A stretch of 26,897 nucleotides of DNA from assembly GCA_003133205.1 (NCBI GenBank), contig PKWK01000210.1, positions 1,232-28,128 on the forward strand. Direction: 5' to 3'. The position numbers and the translations under genes are program-made. Source of the DNA: Granulicella sp. (GTDB lineage Bacteria > Acidobacteriota > Terriglobia > Terriglobales > Acidobacteriaceae). Below the pieces are notes generated by a model, which worked only from the letters and a program-made list of their open reading frames with translations, was not told the DNA's origin and did no database searches. Shown here piece by piece: positions 6,981-15,456 of this stretch; the first letter of the stretch is position 1; each line of letters starts with the position of its first letter.

Positions 6981-8585
6981 ATGCATCGTAGAGATCTCCT
7001 TCGTTATGGCGCCGCGACTGTGGCCGCCAGTCTTCAACCCGCGCTGTTGTCGGCGGCGACGTCCGGCAAGCCGGGACCGGTGGCCGGGAGCAATGTTGAG
7101 CAGTGGGGCATCTTCGAGGTGTCGCTGCCCGGTCCTTCCGGCGGGAATCCGTATAAGGATGTGACGCTGACGGCGCGATTCACGATGGAGCATCGCAGCG
7201 TGCAAGTGACTGGATTTTATGACGGCGGCGGCGTGTATCGGGCGCGGTTCATGCCGGATATGCCTGGCCGATGGAGCTATGAGACGCAGAGTTCTGCGCG
7301 CGAACTCGCGGGCCATACTGGTGAGTTTGTTTGCACGCCGCCAACGACGCCCGGCAATCATGGGCCGGTTGGGACGGCGCATCAGTTTCATTTTCAGTAC
7401 GCGGATGGGACACCCTACTTCCCTTTCGGGACCACGACGTATGCGTACCTGTTCACGGCGGACGCCAACGCGAAGGCGTCACTGAGCGGTATGCAGGAAG
7501 CACATTTCAACAAGAGCCGAGTGTGCGTGCTGCCGAAGCCGCTGGGAGCGGGGCCGCAGACTCTGCCGTTTCCGAGCAGTGGCGCGGGGGCCGATGGGCG
7601 GGGCGGCACGAACGACTTGACACGCTTCAATCCGGCTTATTTTCAACTATTGGAAAAGCGGCTGCTGGACATGCAGAAGGCGGGTATCGAGGCCGATCTG
7701 ATTCTCTTTCATCCCTACGATGCGTGGGGCTACAAGGCGATGGGCGCCGAGGCGGACGATTTTTATCTGCGATACGCGATTGCGCGGCTTTCCGCATTCC
7801 GGAACGTGTGGTGGTCGATTGCGAATGAATACGATCTGGTGAAGTCGAAGACCATGAGCGACTGGGATCGCTTCTTCCGCATTACGCAGGCTGAGGATCC
7901 GTACTCGCACCTGCGTTCGATTCACCATAGCCGGGTGATTTATGACCATTCGAAGTCTTGGTGTACCCACGCGAGTTTGCAGAGCTACGACTTCGAAAAG
8001 TCTGCCGAGAGACGCGCTGCGTGGAATAAGCCGATTGTCTACGACGAGATTCAGTATGAGGGCGACATCGATCGGCGGTGGGGGAATCTTTCGGCGGAGG
8101 AGATGACGCGACGGTTCTGGCTGGCGGCGGTGCGGGGAGTTTATGCGACGCATGGTGAGGTCTTCATCTCGGATGCGGGCGAATCGAGTTGGTCGGACGC
8201 GGGCCGACTGCGCGGCGAGTCCGGGGCGCGGATCGCATTTCTGCGCGCGTTGATTGAGCGCATTACTAAGGTTGGGCTGACGGAGTTTGAGGGCGCATAT
8301 TATCTTTCGGCAGGCACTCCGAACGAGCTTTACCTCTACTATCTGGACTACCATCGGCCAGCACGCTACGACTTCCCTCTTCCGACTACGGCGAATTTTT
8401 CGGCGACCTTGATTGACCCGTTCGAAATGACCGCAACCCCGGTGCCAGGCTCGTTTACGGGAAAGTCGCGGCTGGCACTCTCGGGCAAGCCGTACCGTGC
8501 GGTTCTGTTCCAGAAGACTTCGGATGTGAAGGGTAAGCCGAAGTCCGCGGATGAGCCGCAGGTTCCGGCGAATGAGCCAGGTTGA
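6981..8585 (+). CDS. DUF5060 / apiosidase-like glycoside hydrolase with Tat-type leader
   Basis: A 534-residue protein. The N-terminus MHRRDLLRYGAATVAASLQP has the twin-arginine look of a Tat substrate. Residues about 38-120 form a DUF5060 immunoglobulin-like domain (WGIFEVSLPGP). A TIM barrel follows (about 130-440) that I relate to the apiosidase-like DUF4038/GH140 group (PYFPFGTTTYAY, HFNKSRVCVLPK). The likely acid/base is E283 in SIANEYD and the likely nucleophile E356 in PIVYDEIQYEGD, the barrel positions of clan GH-A. A small beta domain ends the protein. GH140 enzymes remove apiose-linked side chains from RG-II; that substrate is plausible here but not proven, since DUF5060 proteins are diverse. 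The next gene starts six bases after the stop. Confidence 0.8.
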   Translation: MHRRDLLRYGAATVAASLQPALLSAATSGKPGPVAGSNVEQWGIFEVSLPGPSGGNPYKDVTLTARFTMEHRSVQVTGFYDGGGVYRARFMPDMPGRWSYETQSSARELAGHTGEFVCTPPTTPGNHGPVGTAHQFHFQYADGTPYFPFGTTTYAYLFTADANAKASLSGMQEAHFNKSRVCVLPKPLGAGPQTLPFPSSGAGADGRGGTNDLTRFNPAYFQLLEKRLLDMQKAGIEADLILFHPYDAWGYKAMGAEADDFYLRYAIARLSAFRNVWWSIANEYDLVKSKTMSDWDRFFRITQAEDPYSHLRSIHHSRVIYDHSKSWCTHASLQSYDFEKSAERRAAWNKPIVYDEIQYEGDIDRRWGNLSAEEMTRRFWLAAVRGVYATHGEVFISDAGESSWSDAGRLRGESGARIAFLRALIERITKVGLTEFEGAYYLSAGTPNELYLYYLDYHRPARYDFPLPTTANFSATLIDPFEMTATPVPGSFTGKSRLALSGKPYRAVLFQKTSDVKGKPKSADEPQVPANEPG

Positions 8586-8591
8586 TTCCTT

Positions 8592-11243
8592 ATGAATATG
8601 CGTAGAGCAGTGCTGTTTTTCTGGATTGCATCGACGAGCGCGTTGGCGGCTCCGCACATCCATCTCTCAGCGACGCCGAGTGCCAGGGAGATATTCGCTG
8701 GGCAGCGTCTGGAGCAGGCCGTGGCGGCGTTGCCCGGGGATGAGCAGATACTGCTTGCGACCCGGCTCGATCCCCTGCTGAAGCCGTATGACAAGCAGAT
8801 TCCGGATTTCTGGCCGGACGCGAAGGAGGCGTTTCTTCTGCGGCGACTGGGCAATACGATCATCGTTGCGGGATACGATCCATCGGGCGTTTTGTATGGC
8901 GCGATGGAACTGGCGGATCGTATCCGCGCTGCTCATGCGTTGCCCGCGGCGCTTGACTATGAGGATCATCCGCAACTGAAGTTGCGTGGTGCGGCGATCG
9001 GCCTGCAGAAGCCTGAGATCACTTACGAGGGGGCGGAGTACGACTATCGCTATACGCCTGAAGAGTTCCCGTGGTTCTACGACAAGGCTGCGTGGACGAA
9101 GTATCTCGATCAGCTTGCGACGCAACGAATCAACACTCTGTATCTGTGGAACGGCCACCCATTCACTTCCCTGCTGAAGCTGCCGAAGTATCCTGAGGCG
9201 CAGGAACTGCCGACGGCGCAGCTCGATCGGAATATCGAGATGTTCCGCTGGCTCACGGCTGAGGCGGACAAGCGCGGCATATGGGTGTTGCAGGGTTTCT
9301 ACAATATTCATCTGTCGCACACATTTGCGAAGGCGCATGGTGTGCCCTTTCATCTCTCTGCGCCGACGCCGCTGTCGAGCGAGTACACGCGCTACTGCAT
9401 CTCGGAGTTCATACGGCAGTATCCGAACGTCGGGCTGTTTATGACGCTGGGCGAGGCAATGGGGCCGCACTATGGGCCGGAATGGCTCACGAAGACCATC
9501 ATCCCAGGTGTGCGCGATGGGCTGGCCGAGCAGGCGAAGGCGTTGGGTTATCCAGTGCCCGAGCCTCCGATTGTGGTGCGCGCGCATGCAACCGACATCG
9601 CTGACGTGATGGCTGCGGCCAAGCCGCTGTATAGCAATATCGACACGATGTTCAAGTGGAACGGCGAGTCGCTGACCTGGACGAATGTGCGCGGGCCGGT
9701 GAAGCAGGAGTTCGAAATGCTGGTGGCTGGATCGAACGTTCAGATCTCGAACATCCACCTGCTTTCAAACCTCGAGCCCTTTCGGTGGGGCGATCCCGAC
9801 TTTATTCGGCAGACCATTTTGAACTTCGTGCGCATCGGAATCGGCGGCGCGCATGTGTATCCGCTGCGCTACTGGGACTGGCCATACACCGCCGACAATA
9901 CGACGCCGCGATTGATGCAGACGGATCGCGACTGGATCTGGTATCAGGCCTGGGCGCGGTATGCGTGGAACCCGGAGCGCGACCCTGCGAAAGAGCATGC
10001 GTACTGGGTGGGCCAGTTTGCAGATCGATTCGGAACTGCAGAGGCAGGAGAACATCTGCTCGCTGCGTATGAGTTGTCCGGTATCTGCGCGCCGAAGCTG
10101 CTGCCTCGCGTTGGCATCACCGAGGGCAACCGGGAGGTGCTCTCGCTCGGAATGACAATGCCGCAACTGATCGACGCAGCGCGGTTCAACCCAGCGCAAA
10201 CGCTGTGGACCGGAGACGCTCCCGACGGTGAGCGGCTGGATGAATACGTTGCGAATGAGATCAACCACAAGGCTCATCATGGCGAAACTCCGCTGGGCGT
10301 GGCTGCGGAGGTTGCGGCGAGTTCCGCGAAGGCGGTAACGGAGGCTGAGGCAGCCGCGCCGGGAATCCGCGCGAGTGCTCGGCCGGAGTATGAGCGGATC
10401 GTCAACGACATGCGCGCGATCGCTGCGTTGATGGCGTACTACAACCACAAGACGCAGGCGGCGGCGCTGGTGATGCGGTTCGGGTACGACCATGATCAGG
10501 CCGATCTGGCGATGGCCGAGCCATTGCTGGCGGCGAGCGTTGAAGACTTCGCGCGGCTGACGCAATTGACTGAGGCGACGTATCGCAATGCGGCGGGGAT
10601 GCAGACCTCGCAACGACAGATACCGGTGCGGGGTGGTCCGACGACGAACCACTGGCGCGATTTGCTGCCGGTGTATCGCGCAGAGTTGGCGACGTTCCAG
10701 CGGAGGCTCAAGACGCTGGGAGGTGCGCAACCCGCGAGTGCGGAGATGACCCCGACGCGGCTTCCGCAGGTGGCGTTTACGCTTGCTCCGGGCGCGGGCG
10801 AGACCTTTTCTGTGCGTTCGGGCGAGAAACTGTACGCCGATGCGATGACGCCCATCGTAACTGTCGCGCCAGAGTTGGATGGGCTGACGGGCATTCGCGT
10901 GTCGGCGCAGCAGGAGACGCCGATTCACTTCACGCTTGCGAAGCCGGCGCAGATTCTTGTGGGCTTCTTCAAGTCCGATTCAAAGAAGGCGATGAACGTT
11001 TCGCCCGCGACGGAGCAGTGGAATATTCTGCTGCCAAATGCGCTCACGACGGCGAAGGGTCTTCCGGTTACGGTGTGGACGAAGCCGCTGCCGGCAGGAG
11101 TGAACGATCTCGACCTTGGTAAAGGGGCGTATGTCGTGGTGGGATTTATTCCCGAAGACGCGCATGTGACGCCACACGTCAACTTCAGCACGACAGGTGA
11201 GAATGGTGAGCCGCCTAATCTCGATTGGCTATTTGAGGATTAG
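8592..11243 (+). CDS. Large secreted GH67/GH115/GH20-like protein, candidate alpha-glucuronidase-type glycosidase
   Basis: An 883-residue protein with a signal peptide (MRRAVLFFWIASTSALAAPH; the ATG at 8598 could be used instead of 8592). Residues about 20-120 resemble the alpha/beta domain that precedes the barrel in GH20, GH67, GH84 and GH115, ending IIVAGYDPSGVLYGAMEL. A TIM barrel follows (about 130-470; RINTLYLWNGHPF, NVGLFMTLGEAMG, GGAHVYPLRYWDW), then a helical region (about 470-710) and a C-terminal beta domain ending at 883. I cannot assign a CAZy family; E287 or so in FMTLGEAMG is a candidate catalytic acid. Co-transcribed with the DUF5060 gene (six-base gap), it probably acts on the same polymer. 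Glucuronic and galacturonic acids in RG-II are reasonable substrates. Confidence 0.7.
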   Translation: MNMRRAVLFFWIASTSALAAPHIHLSATPSAREIFAGQRLEQAVAALPGDEQILLATRLDPLLKPYDKQIPDFWPDAKEAFLLRRLGNTIIVAGYDPSGVLYGAMELADRIRAAHALPAALDYEDHPQLKLRGAAIGLQKPEITYEGAEYDYRYTPEEFPWFYDKAAWTKYLDQLATQRINTLYLWNGHPFTSLLKLPKYPEAQELPTAQLDRNIEMFRWLTAEADKRGIWVLQGFYNIHLSHTFAKAHGVPFHLSAPTPLSSEYTRYCISEFIRQYPNVGLFMTLGEAMGPHYGPEWLTKTIIPGVRDGLAEQAKALGYPVPEPPIVVRAHATDIADVMAAAKPLYSNIDTMFKWNGESLTWTNVRGPVKQEFEMLVAGSNVQISNIHLLSNLEPFRWGDPDFIRQTILNFVRIGIGGAHVYPLRYWDWPYTADNTTPRLMQTDRDWIWYQAWARYAWNPERDPAKEHAYWVGQFADRFGTAEAGEHLLAAYELSGICAPKLLPRVGITEGNREVLSLGMTMPQLIDAARFNPAQTLWTGDAPDGERLDEYVANEINHKAHHGETPLGVAAEVAASSAKAVTEAEAAAPGIRASARPEYERIVNDMRAIAALMAYYNHKTQAAALVMRFGYDHDQADLAMAEPLLAASVEDFARLTQLTEATYRNAAGMQTSQRQIPVRGGPTTNHWRDLLPVYRAELATFQRRLKTLGGAQPASAEMTPTRLPQVAFTLAPGAGETFSVRSGEKLYADAMTPIVTVAPELDGLTGIRVSAQQETPIHFTLAKPAQILVGFFKSDSKKAMNVSPATEQWNILLPNALTTAKGLPVTVWTKPLPAGVNDLDLGKGAYVVVGFIPEDAHVTPHVNFSTTGENGEPPNLDWLFED

Positions 11244-11293
11244 GTGCCAGGAAAATCCGCATCGTGGAGTAGCTGCAACTCATCAGACTTGAT

Positions 11294-12178
11294 ATGCCTC
11301 AACTCGATCAGCCCTCTAGCGCCGTCGCGGCTTCACCATCACCCACTGTCCATGTCCGACTTCTAGACAACCCAATCTGGAACGCACTGAACACAAAGCA
11401 CAGCGCGCTGGCCGTCGGGGATGGGCTGGCAAAGCGCTACCCCGCAGAGATTGGTCCGTTGAGCGGCGTCGTCGAGCAATCCGCCGCGGCCTATGAGGCT
11501 TTGCGAACGCTGACAGGTCCGAATGGTGTAGCGGCCCTGTTTCTCGAGTCACCACCGGAAATGCGGGAGGGTTGGTCGCTGGTGCGCGGAGGCCTGATGA
11601 GCCAGATGATCTGGTCGGGCGGGAGCGGACTGAGAACCGCGCCGCTGGATGGACCGGCTACGCTGCGGTCCCTGACGCGGGCGGATGTCCCCGCAATGCT
11701 GGAGTTGGCTGAGTTGACCGAGCCCGGACCATTTGGCCGACGCACCAGCGAGTTGGGTGAGTTCTTCGGCATCTTCGAAGCCGGCCGGCTGATGGCGATG
11801 GCCGGCCAACGGCTTCATCTTCCCGGGTTCGCCGAGGTAAGCGCCGTGTGCACACATCCCGATGCACGCGGTCGCGGCTATGCGCGCGCTTTGATGTCCG
11901 AGGTGATGGCAGGCATTCTGCGGAGGGGCGAAACGCCCTTCCTGCATGTGTTCGCTGACAATTACCCCGCGATTCGGGTGTATGAAGGTTTGGGCTTTAT
12001 CCGCAGACGCAGCTTGCACCTGGCTGTGCTGAAGTCGATTGTGAGGTTGGTTAGTGGTCGATCGATGGCGGGGTCTGCGGTGGGTCGTGGCGGCTCAGCA
12101 GTTTCTCTGCCTCGGCATCTGTTACATGGAAGAAGCTGCCGTGCTTGGCGTACTCGGGGAAATGCATCTTGTCGTTGA
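11294..12178 (+). CDS. GNAT-family N-acetyltransferase (FR47-like)
   Basis: A 294-residue protein. Residues about 22-120 match the N-terminal part of FR47-like acetyltransferases (LLDNPIWNALNTKHSALAVG). The catalytic GNAT fold covers about 125-250: the acetyl-CoA loop is ARGRGYARAL, after VCTHPD, and the later FADNYPAIRVYEGLGFI is the usual last helix-strand. It transfers acetyl from acetyl-CoA to an amine; the substrate is unknown. The last ~43 residues (from LVSGRSM) lie antisense to the 3' end of the GH43-like gene and look like frame overrun rather than family sequence. No good ribosome site precedes the ATG. It has no obvious link to sugar metabolism. Confidence 0.82.
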   Translation: MPQLDQPSSAVAASPSPTVHVRLLDNPIWNALNTKHSALAVGDGLAKRYPAEIGPLSGVVEQSAAAYEALRTLTGPNGVAALFLESPPEMREGWSLVRGGLMSQMIWSGGSGLRTAPLDGPATLRSLTRADVPAMLELAELTEPGPFGRRTSELGEFFGIFEAGRLMAMAGQRLHLPGFAEVSAVCTHPDARGRGYARALMSEVMAGILRRGETPFLHVFADNYPAIRVYEGLGFIRRRSLHLAVLKSIVRLVSGRSMAGSAVGRGGSAVSLPRHLLHGRSCRAWRTRGNASCR

Positions 12179-13016
12179 CGCTGCTCCAGTGGACCCAGTC
12201 GCTGGTTTCGACGCCCTCGTAGCGGGCGCGGGGAGCGCGATAGTGATCGTAGTACACGATCCACTTATCGCCGACGTGAATAACTGAAGGGCCTTCGGAC
12301 CAACTTTCGGTGATGGGGCCTGAGAGCGGAGCCCACGGGCCTTCGACGGTTGGGCCGGACGTCCAACGGACCTGGTAGCGCAGCGGATCGATGGACTGAT
12401 CCTTGACGACGAAGACCCAGTCATCCTTGCCCTCGAAGTGTCGGCGGAGCATGGTCGCGTCGATGACGACGAAGCCGGGATCGAAGAAGAGAGCTGGCTT
12501 TGAGAAGGTTACGAAGTCTTTGGTGCGTGAGGCCCAGATGCGATTGCCGTCGTTATTATCCGAAAAAGCGGAGGACGAGATGAGCAGCCACTCTTTCGCT
12601 TTGTCGTTCCAGTAGGTCTCGGGTGCCCACACGTTGCGGGCGGTGGGGAAATCTTTCATGATGGGCACTTCGGTCTGGTGCGACCACGTCATCAGGTCGG
12701 AGGACGAGGCGGTGCCGAGCGTGCTTCCCTTCCAAGCCCACGTCCACACCGCTCGAAAGCCGTCGCCCGAAGGGTTGCGTGTAATGAAGACGTCGCGTGT
12801 GATCTCATCCTTGACCTCGGGCTTGATCCACGGCTGTCCGTCGTTGAGCGGCGTGAAGGTGTAGCCGTCGCGGCTGAGGGCGAAGTAGATGCCCTGGGTT
12901 CCGGGCTCCTTGAAGTAGGCGAAGACTGTGGCGCCTTTCTCGGGAGCGCTGGCGGCCTGTGCCCAGGCGGATGCGCTGAATACGAGCATGACAAGACAGC
13001 AGAGTAGGCGCTTCAT
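12051..13016 (-). CDS. GH43-like five-bladed beta-propeller glycosidase
   Basis: A 321-residue secreted protein starting MKRLLCCLVMLVFSASAWAQ (signal peptide, cleavage after AWAQ). The propeller shows the usual GH43 acids: D75 in TRDVFITR (candidate base), D186 in FVVIDATM (pKa modulator) and E241 in WSEGPSV (candidate acid). WAPETYW and WIVYYDHYR are also typical. The frame extends 48 codons upstream inside the previous gene; I start at 13016 because the signal peptide begins there and the ATG overlaps the upstream stop (ATGA), implying translational coupling. GH43 enzymes are mostly arabinofuranosidases, xylosidases or galactosidases; arabinose in pectin side chains is the natural guess. 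It is the last gene of the long minus-strand operon, and its 3' end overlaps the convergent GNAT gene by 128 bases. Confidence 0.85.
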   Translation of the reverse strand: MKRLLCCLVMLVFSASAWAQAASAPEKGATVFAYFKEPGTQGIYFALSRDGYTFTPLNDGQPWIKPEVKDEITRDVFITRNPSGDGFRAVWTWAWKGSTLGTASSSDLMTWSHQTEVPIMKDFPTARNVWAPETYWNDKAKEWLLISSSAFSDNNDGNRIWASRTKDFVTFSKPALFFDPGFVVIDATMLRRHFEGKDDWVFVVKDQSIDPLRYQVRWTSGPTVEGPWAPLSGPITESWSEGPSVIHVGDKWIVYYDHYRAPRARYEGVETSDWVHWSSVNDKMHFPEYAKHGSFFHVTDAEAEKLLSRHDPPQTPPSIDH

Positions 13017-15430
13017 TCGGCGTCCGGCGTCAGCGGCTTCTCGTCCGCGGATTTCTTGCGGGTTGGAGGATCGGGCACGTCGCTGGATAGAAGTGTCTTG
13101 CCGCGCCATTTGGAGGTTGCTGTGCGGTTGCCGGTGGCGTCGAAGTTGTCCCAGGTCCATGTGCCGTCTTCTGCGTAGTGCTTGTGCCAGACAGGCGTCC
13201 CGTCTTCGCGGAGGTAGCGCTCTTCGCCGATCTTGCGGCCGGCGCGGAAGTCAATCGACCACATGAGTTTTCCATTGGGGTAGAAGAAGGTCTCGGGGCC
13301 ATCGAGCAGCACGCGTCCGTCTGCGGCATGGCCTGCGCTCCAAGTGACCATGACTTTATCGCCGCCCGGATAATGTTCCGTGGAGTGTTGCATATCCCGA
13401 ACGGAATCGGAGGCGGTGATGTCTGCACCAGCGTTCTTATCCAGCACCCATGCTTCGTTCAGCTCGATTTCGTAGTCGGGCTTGTTCTTCGAGGTGACGA
13501 CGTGGACGAGGCCATCGGGGCTCTGAGTCGCGGTTGTGTAACCGACGGTGAGGATGTCTGGCGCCAGATGCTTCATCGTCCAGGTCACTCCATCGTCGTC
13601 GCTGAGGGCGACGTACGCGCCGTCCTTGTGGATATGCTTTTCGTTCTTCGGGTTGTAGTCGGCGACGAAGAAGAGACGCCCGCTTGCGAGACGGATGATG
13701 CTGGGCCGCTCGCCGCTGGCAAGCGGATCAAAGGGGGTCTTCGATTTTTTCCACGTCTTGCCGCCGTCCGTGCTGCGGGCCAGCGGCATGCGGCCTTCGA
13801 TGTTGGAGTTCTTGCCGCCGAAGCCGAGCAGGTCTCCGTTCTTCGCGATGACAATGGTGGTGTGGCGTCCCGCGGTACGGCCACCGGTGTCGTACCAGGT
13901 CTTGCCTTCGTCCTTCGTTGCCCAGACCACGCTGATCGATCCGTTGCCGTCGTCATCCTTACCGGTCGAATCGGTGGGGATGTAGATGGTGCCGTCCTTC
14001 GCGCGAACGATGCTGTTGATGGGCTGTGAGACGTAGCGGCCGATCGGCTTCTTAAAATAGGGGAACGTGACCTGCGACCACGTGACACCGTTGTCGGTCG
14101 AGGTGGCGTAGCAGAATGGGCCTGCACCGATCAGTCGAGGAAAGCCCCAGAACATCCAGATCTTGCCCGGGTGCGCTTTGTCGTTCCAGATGACGGGGGC
14201 TGCGAGCGCGGCGTCGGCGAAGTGCGGAAAGACCTCGGGTGTGTCCCAGTCTTCGGCTCCGGCGCGGCGTCGCATGATGAGGATGGTCTGGTCGGGATCG
14301 TCCTCGTTGATGGGGGCGTTGTAGTAGGCAGCGAGGACGTCGCCGTTAGGCAGTTGCTGAATCGCAGAGTTGTGATAGTTGACGCCGAGTCCTGGTGCGA
14401 GGCCAAGCTTCCAACCTACGCCGGGCATGCTCTTGCCCTGGAGACTGGGGAAGATTTCGTGCACGTGATACCAGGGCTTCGCGGGATCTGGGGCGCCGAC
14501 CGACGCGCTGCCGAGAAGGCTCTGCTGCTTGACCGCGGTCTCAAAAAAGAACTTCTGCCCGGGGCCCGGTTTTGTATCGACAGGCGGCGCCTGTACCACG
14601 CGGAAGCCGATATTGCCATCCTTTGAGGCATACGCGGGAGCCATGCTGGCGCGATTGGCAGCACGCGCGAAGTACGGCGCGGTCGCGGGGACGTTGAGAT
14701 CCGGTGTGGTCTTCGTCGCTGTGTGGCGGAAGTCGAGTCCGGCGCCGCGCACGACTTTTGTGTAGCCGGCAACGGCGCCGACTGGATCGACCTGTTCGCC
14801 GGATTGATATGGGGCGTACCAATCCATCGTCCATTCGGGTCGGCCAACGCCCATGTTCTTTACGCCGAATGCATTCGCGGCGTCGGGTTTCAGCATCTGG
14901 TTCGAGTTGCCGTAGATGTCCTTGCCGCCGGCGCGCGCCACATACTCCCACTCGGCTTCAGTGGGCAGACGCCAGGGCTTGCCTGTCTTCTTCGAGAGCC
15001 ACGCGCAGTACGCCGTGGCTTGCTTCCAACTCACTCCGGCGGCGTAGGCAGGTGTCGCTTCGCCAGCTATGTAGGTTGGGTCGAAGAGTCGATACTCCGC
15101 GGGGCTGACCTCGGTCACGCTGATGTTGAAACCCTTGGAGATCCGTACTGAATGCGCCGGGAGTTCGTCGAAATCGCCATGCTCCGGGCGCGTCGACATG
15201 ACGCCGAAGCCTTTGGTGACGGAGTCGGGGAGCTCTGCGGCATCGGCTCCCATGACGAAGCTTCCCGGCGGAATCGCAACGATTGCAGGTACGCCATCCT
15301 TCGCCAGTGGGGGCGCGACGCCAGCCATCGTATCCGGGTGGCCATCCTTCTGTGCGATGGCGATGCCCATAGCCAGTAGCACCAACGCGCTCGTCGCCAA
15401 CAGCCTCAGTTTTGAACTGCTCGGTGTCAT
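13013..15430 (-). CDS. Secreted fusion: FGE-like domain + BNR sialidase-like propeller + YwqK/MORN-like C-terminus
   Basis: An 805-residue protein. A signal peptide (LLATSALVLLAMGIAIAQ) precedes an FGE-sulfatase/SUMF1-fold domain at about 47-281 (IPPGSFVMGAD, TGKPWRLPTEAEWEYVARA, GFRVVQ). A BNR/sialidase-type propeller covers about 290-680 with four Asp boxes: STDNGVTW, TKDEGKTW, STDGGKTW, SDDDGVTW. The end (about 705-780; FFYPNGKLMWSIDF, YLREDGTPVWHKHY) resembles YwqK/MORN-like repeats. The FGE-like part lacks the cysteine pair of true formylglycine-generating enzymes, and no sulfatase gene is in the window, so it is probably a binding module. AAGGAG lies seven to eight bases before the ATG. 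Sialidase-like propellers cleave 2-keto-3-deoxy sugars; in a pectin locus the likely targets are Dha or Kdo of RG-II rather than sialic acid. Confidence 0.82.
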   Translation of the reverse strand: MTPSSSKLRLLATSALVLLAMGIAIAQKDGHPDTMAGVAPPLAKDGVPAIVAIPPGSFVMGADAAELPDSVTKGFGVMSTRPEHGDFDELPAHSVRISKGFNISVTEVSPAEYRLFDPTYIAGEATPAYAAGVSWKQATAYCAWLSKKTGKPWRLPTEAEWEYVARAGGKDIYGNSNQMLKPDAANAFGVKNMGVGRPEWTMDWYAPYQSGEQVDPVGAVAGYTKVVRGAGLDFRHTATKTTPDLNVPATAPYFARAANRASMAPAYASKDGNIGFRVVQAPPVDTKPGPGQKFFFETAVKQQSLLGSASVGAPDPAKPWYHVHEIFPSLQGKSMPGVGWKLGLAPGLGVNYHNSAIQQLPNGDVLAAYYNAPINEDDPDQTILIMRRRAGAEDWDTPEVFPHFADAALAAPVIWNDKAHPGKIWMFWGFPRLIGAGPFCYATSTDNGVTWSQVTFPYFKKPIGRYVSQPINSIVRAKDGTIYIPTDSTGKDDDGNGSISVVWATKDEGKTWYDTGGRTAGRHTTIVIAKNGDLLGFGGKNSNIEGRMPLARSTDGGKTWKKSKTPFDPLASGERPSIIRLASGRLFFVADYNPKNEKHIHKDGAYVALSDDDGVTWTMKHLAPDILTVGYTTATQSPDGLVHVVTSKNKPDYEIELNEAWVLDKNAGADITASDSVRDMQHSTEHYPGGDKVMVTWSAGHAADGRVLLDGPETFFYPNGKLMWSIDFRAGRKIGEERYLREDGTPVWHKHYAEDGTWTWDNFDATGNRTATSKWRGKTLLSSDVPDPPTRKKSADEKPLTPDAE

Positions 15431-15456
15431 TGCATTTCTCCTTCAGGGCAAGCCAA

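Noticed and set aside
7647..8663. Minus-strand open frame of 338 codons against the DUF5060 gene
   Set aside because: Arginine-rich shadow frame typical of GC-rich coding DNA; the plus-strand gene is clearly real.
13013..15430. A functional sulfatase-maturating enzyme
   Set aside because: The needed cysteines are absent, the protein is fused to a sialidase-like domain, and no sulfatase gene is in the window.
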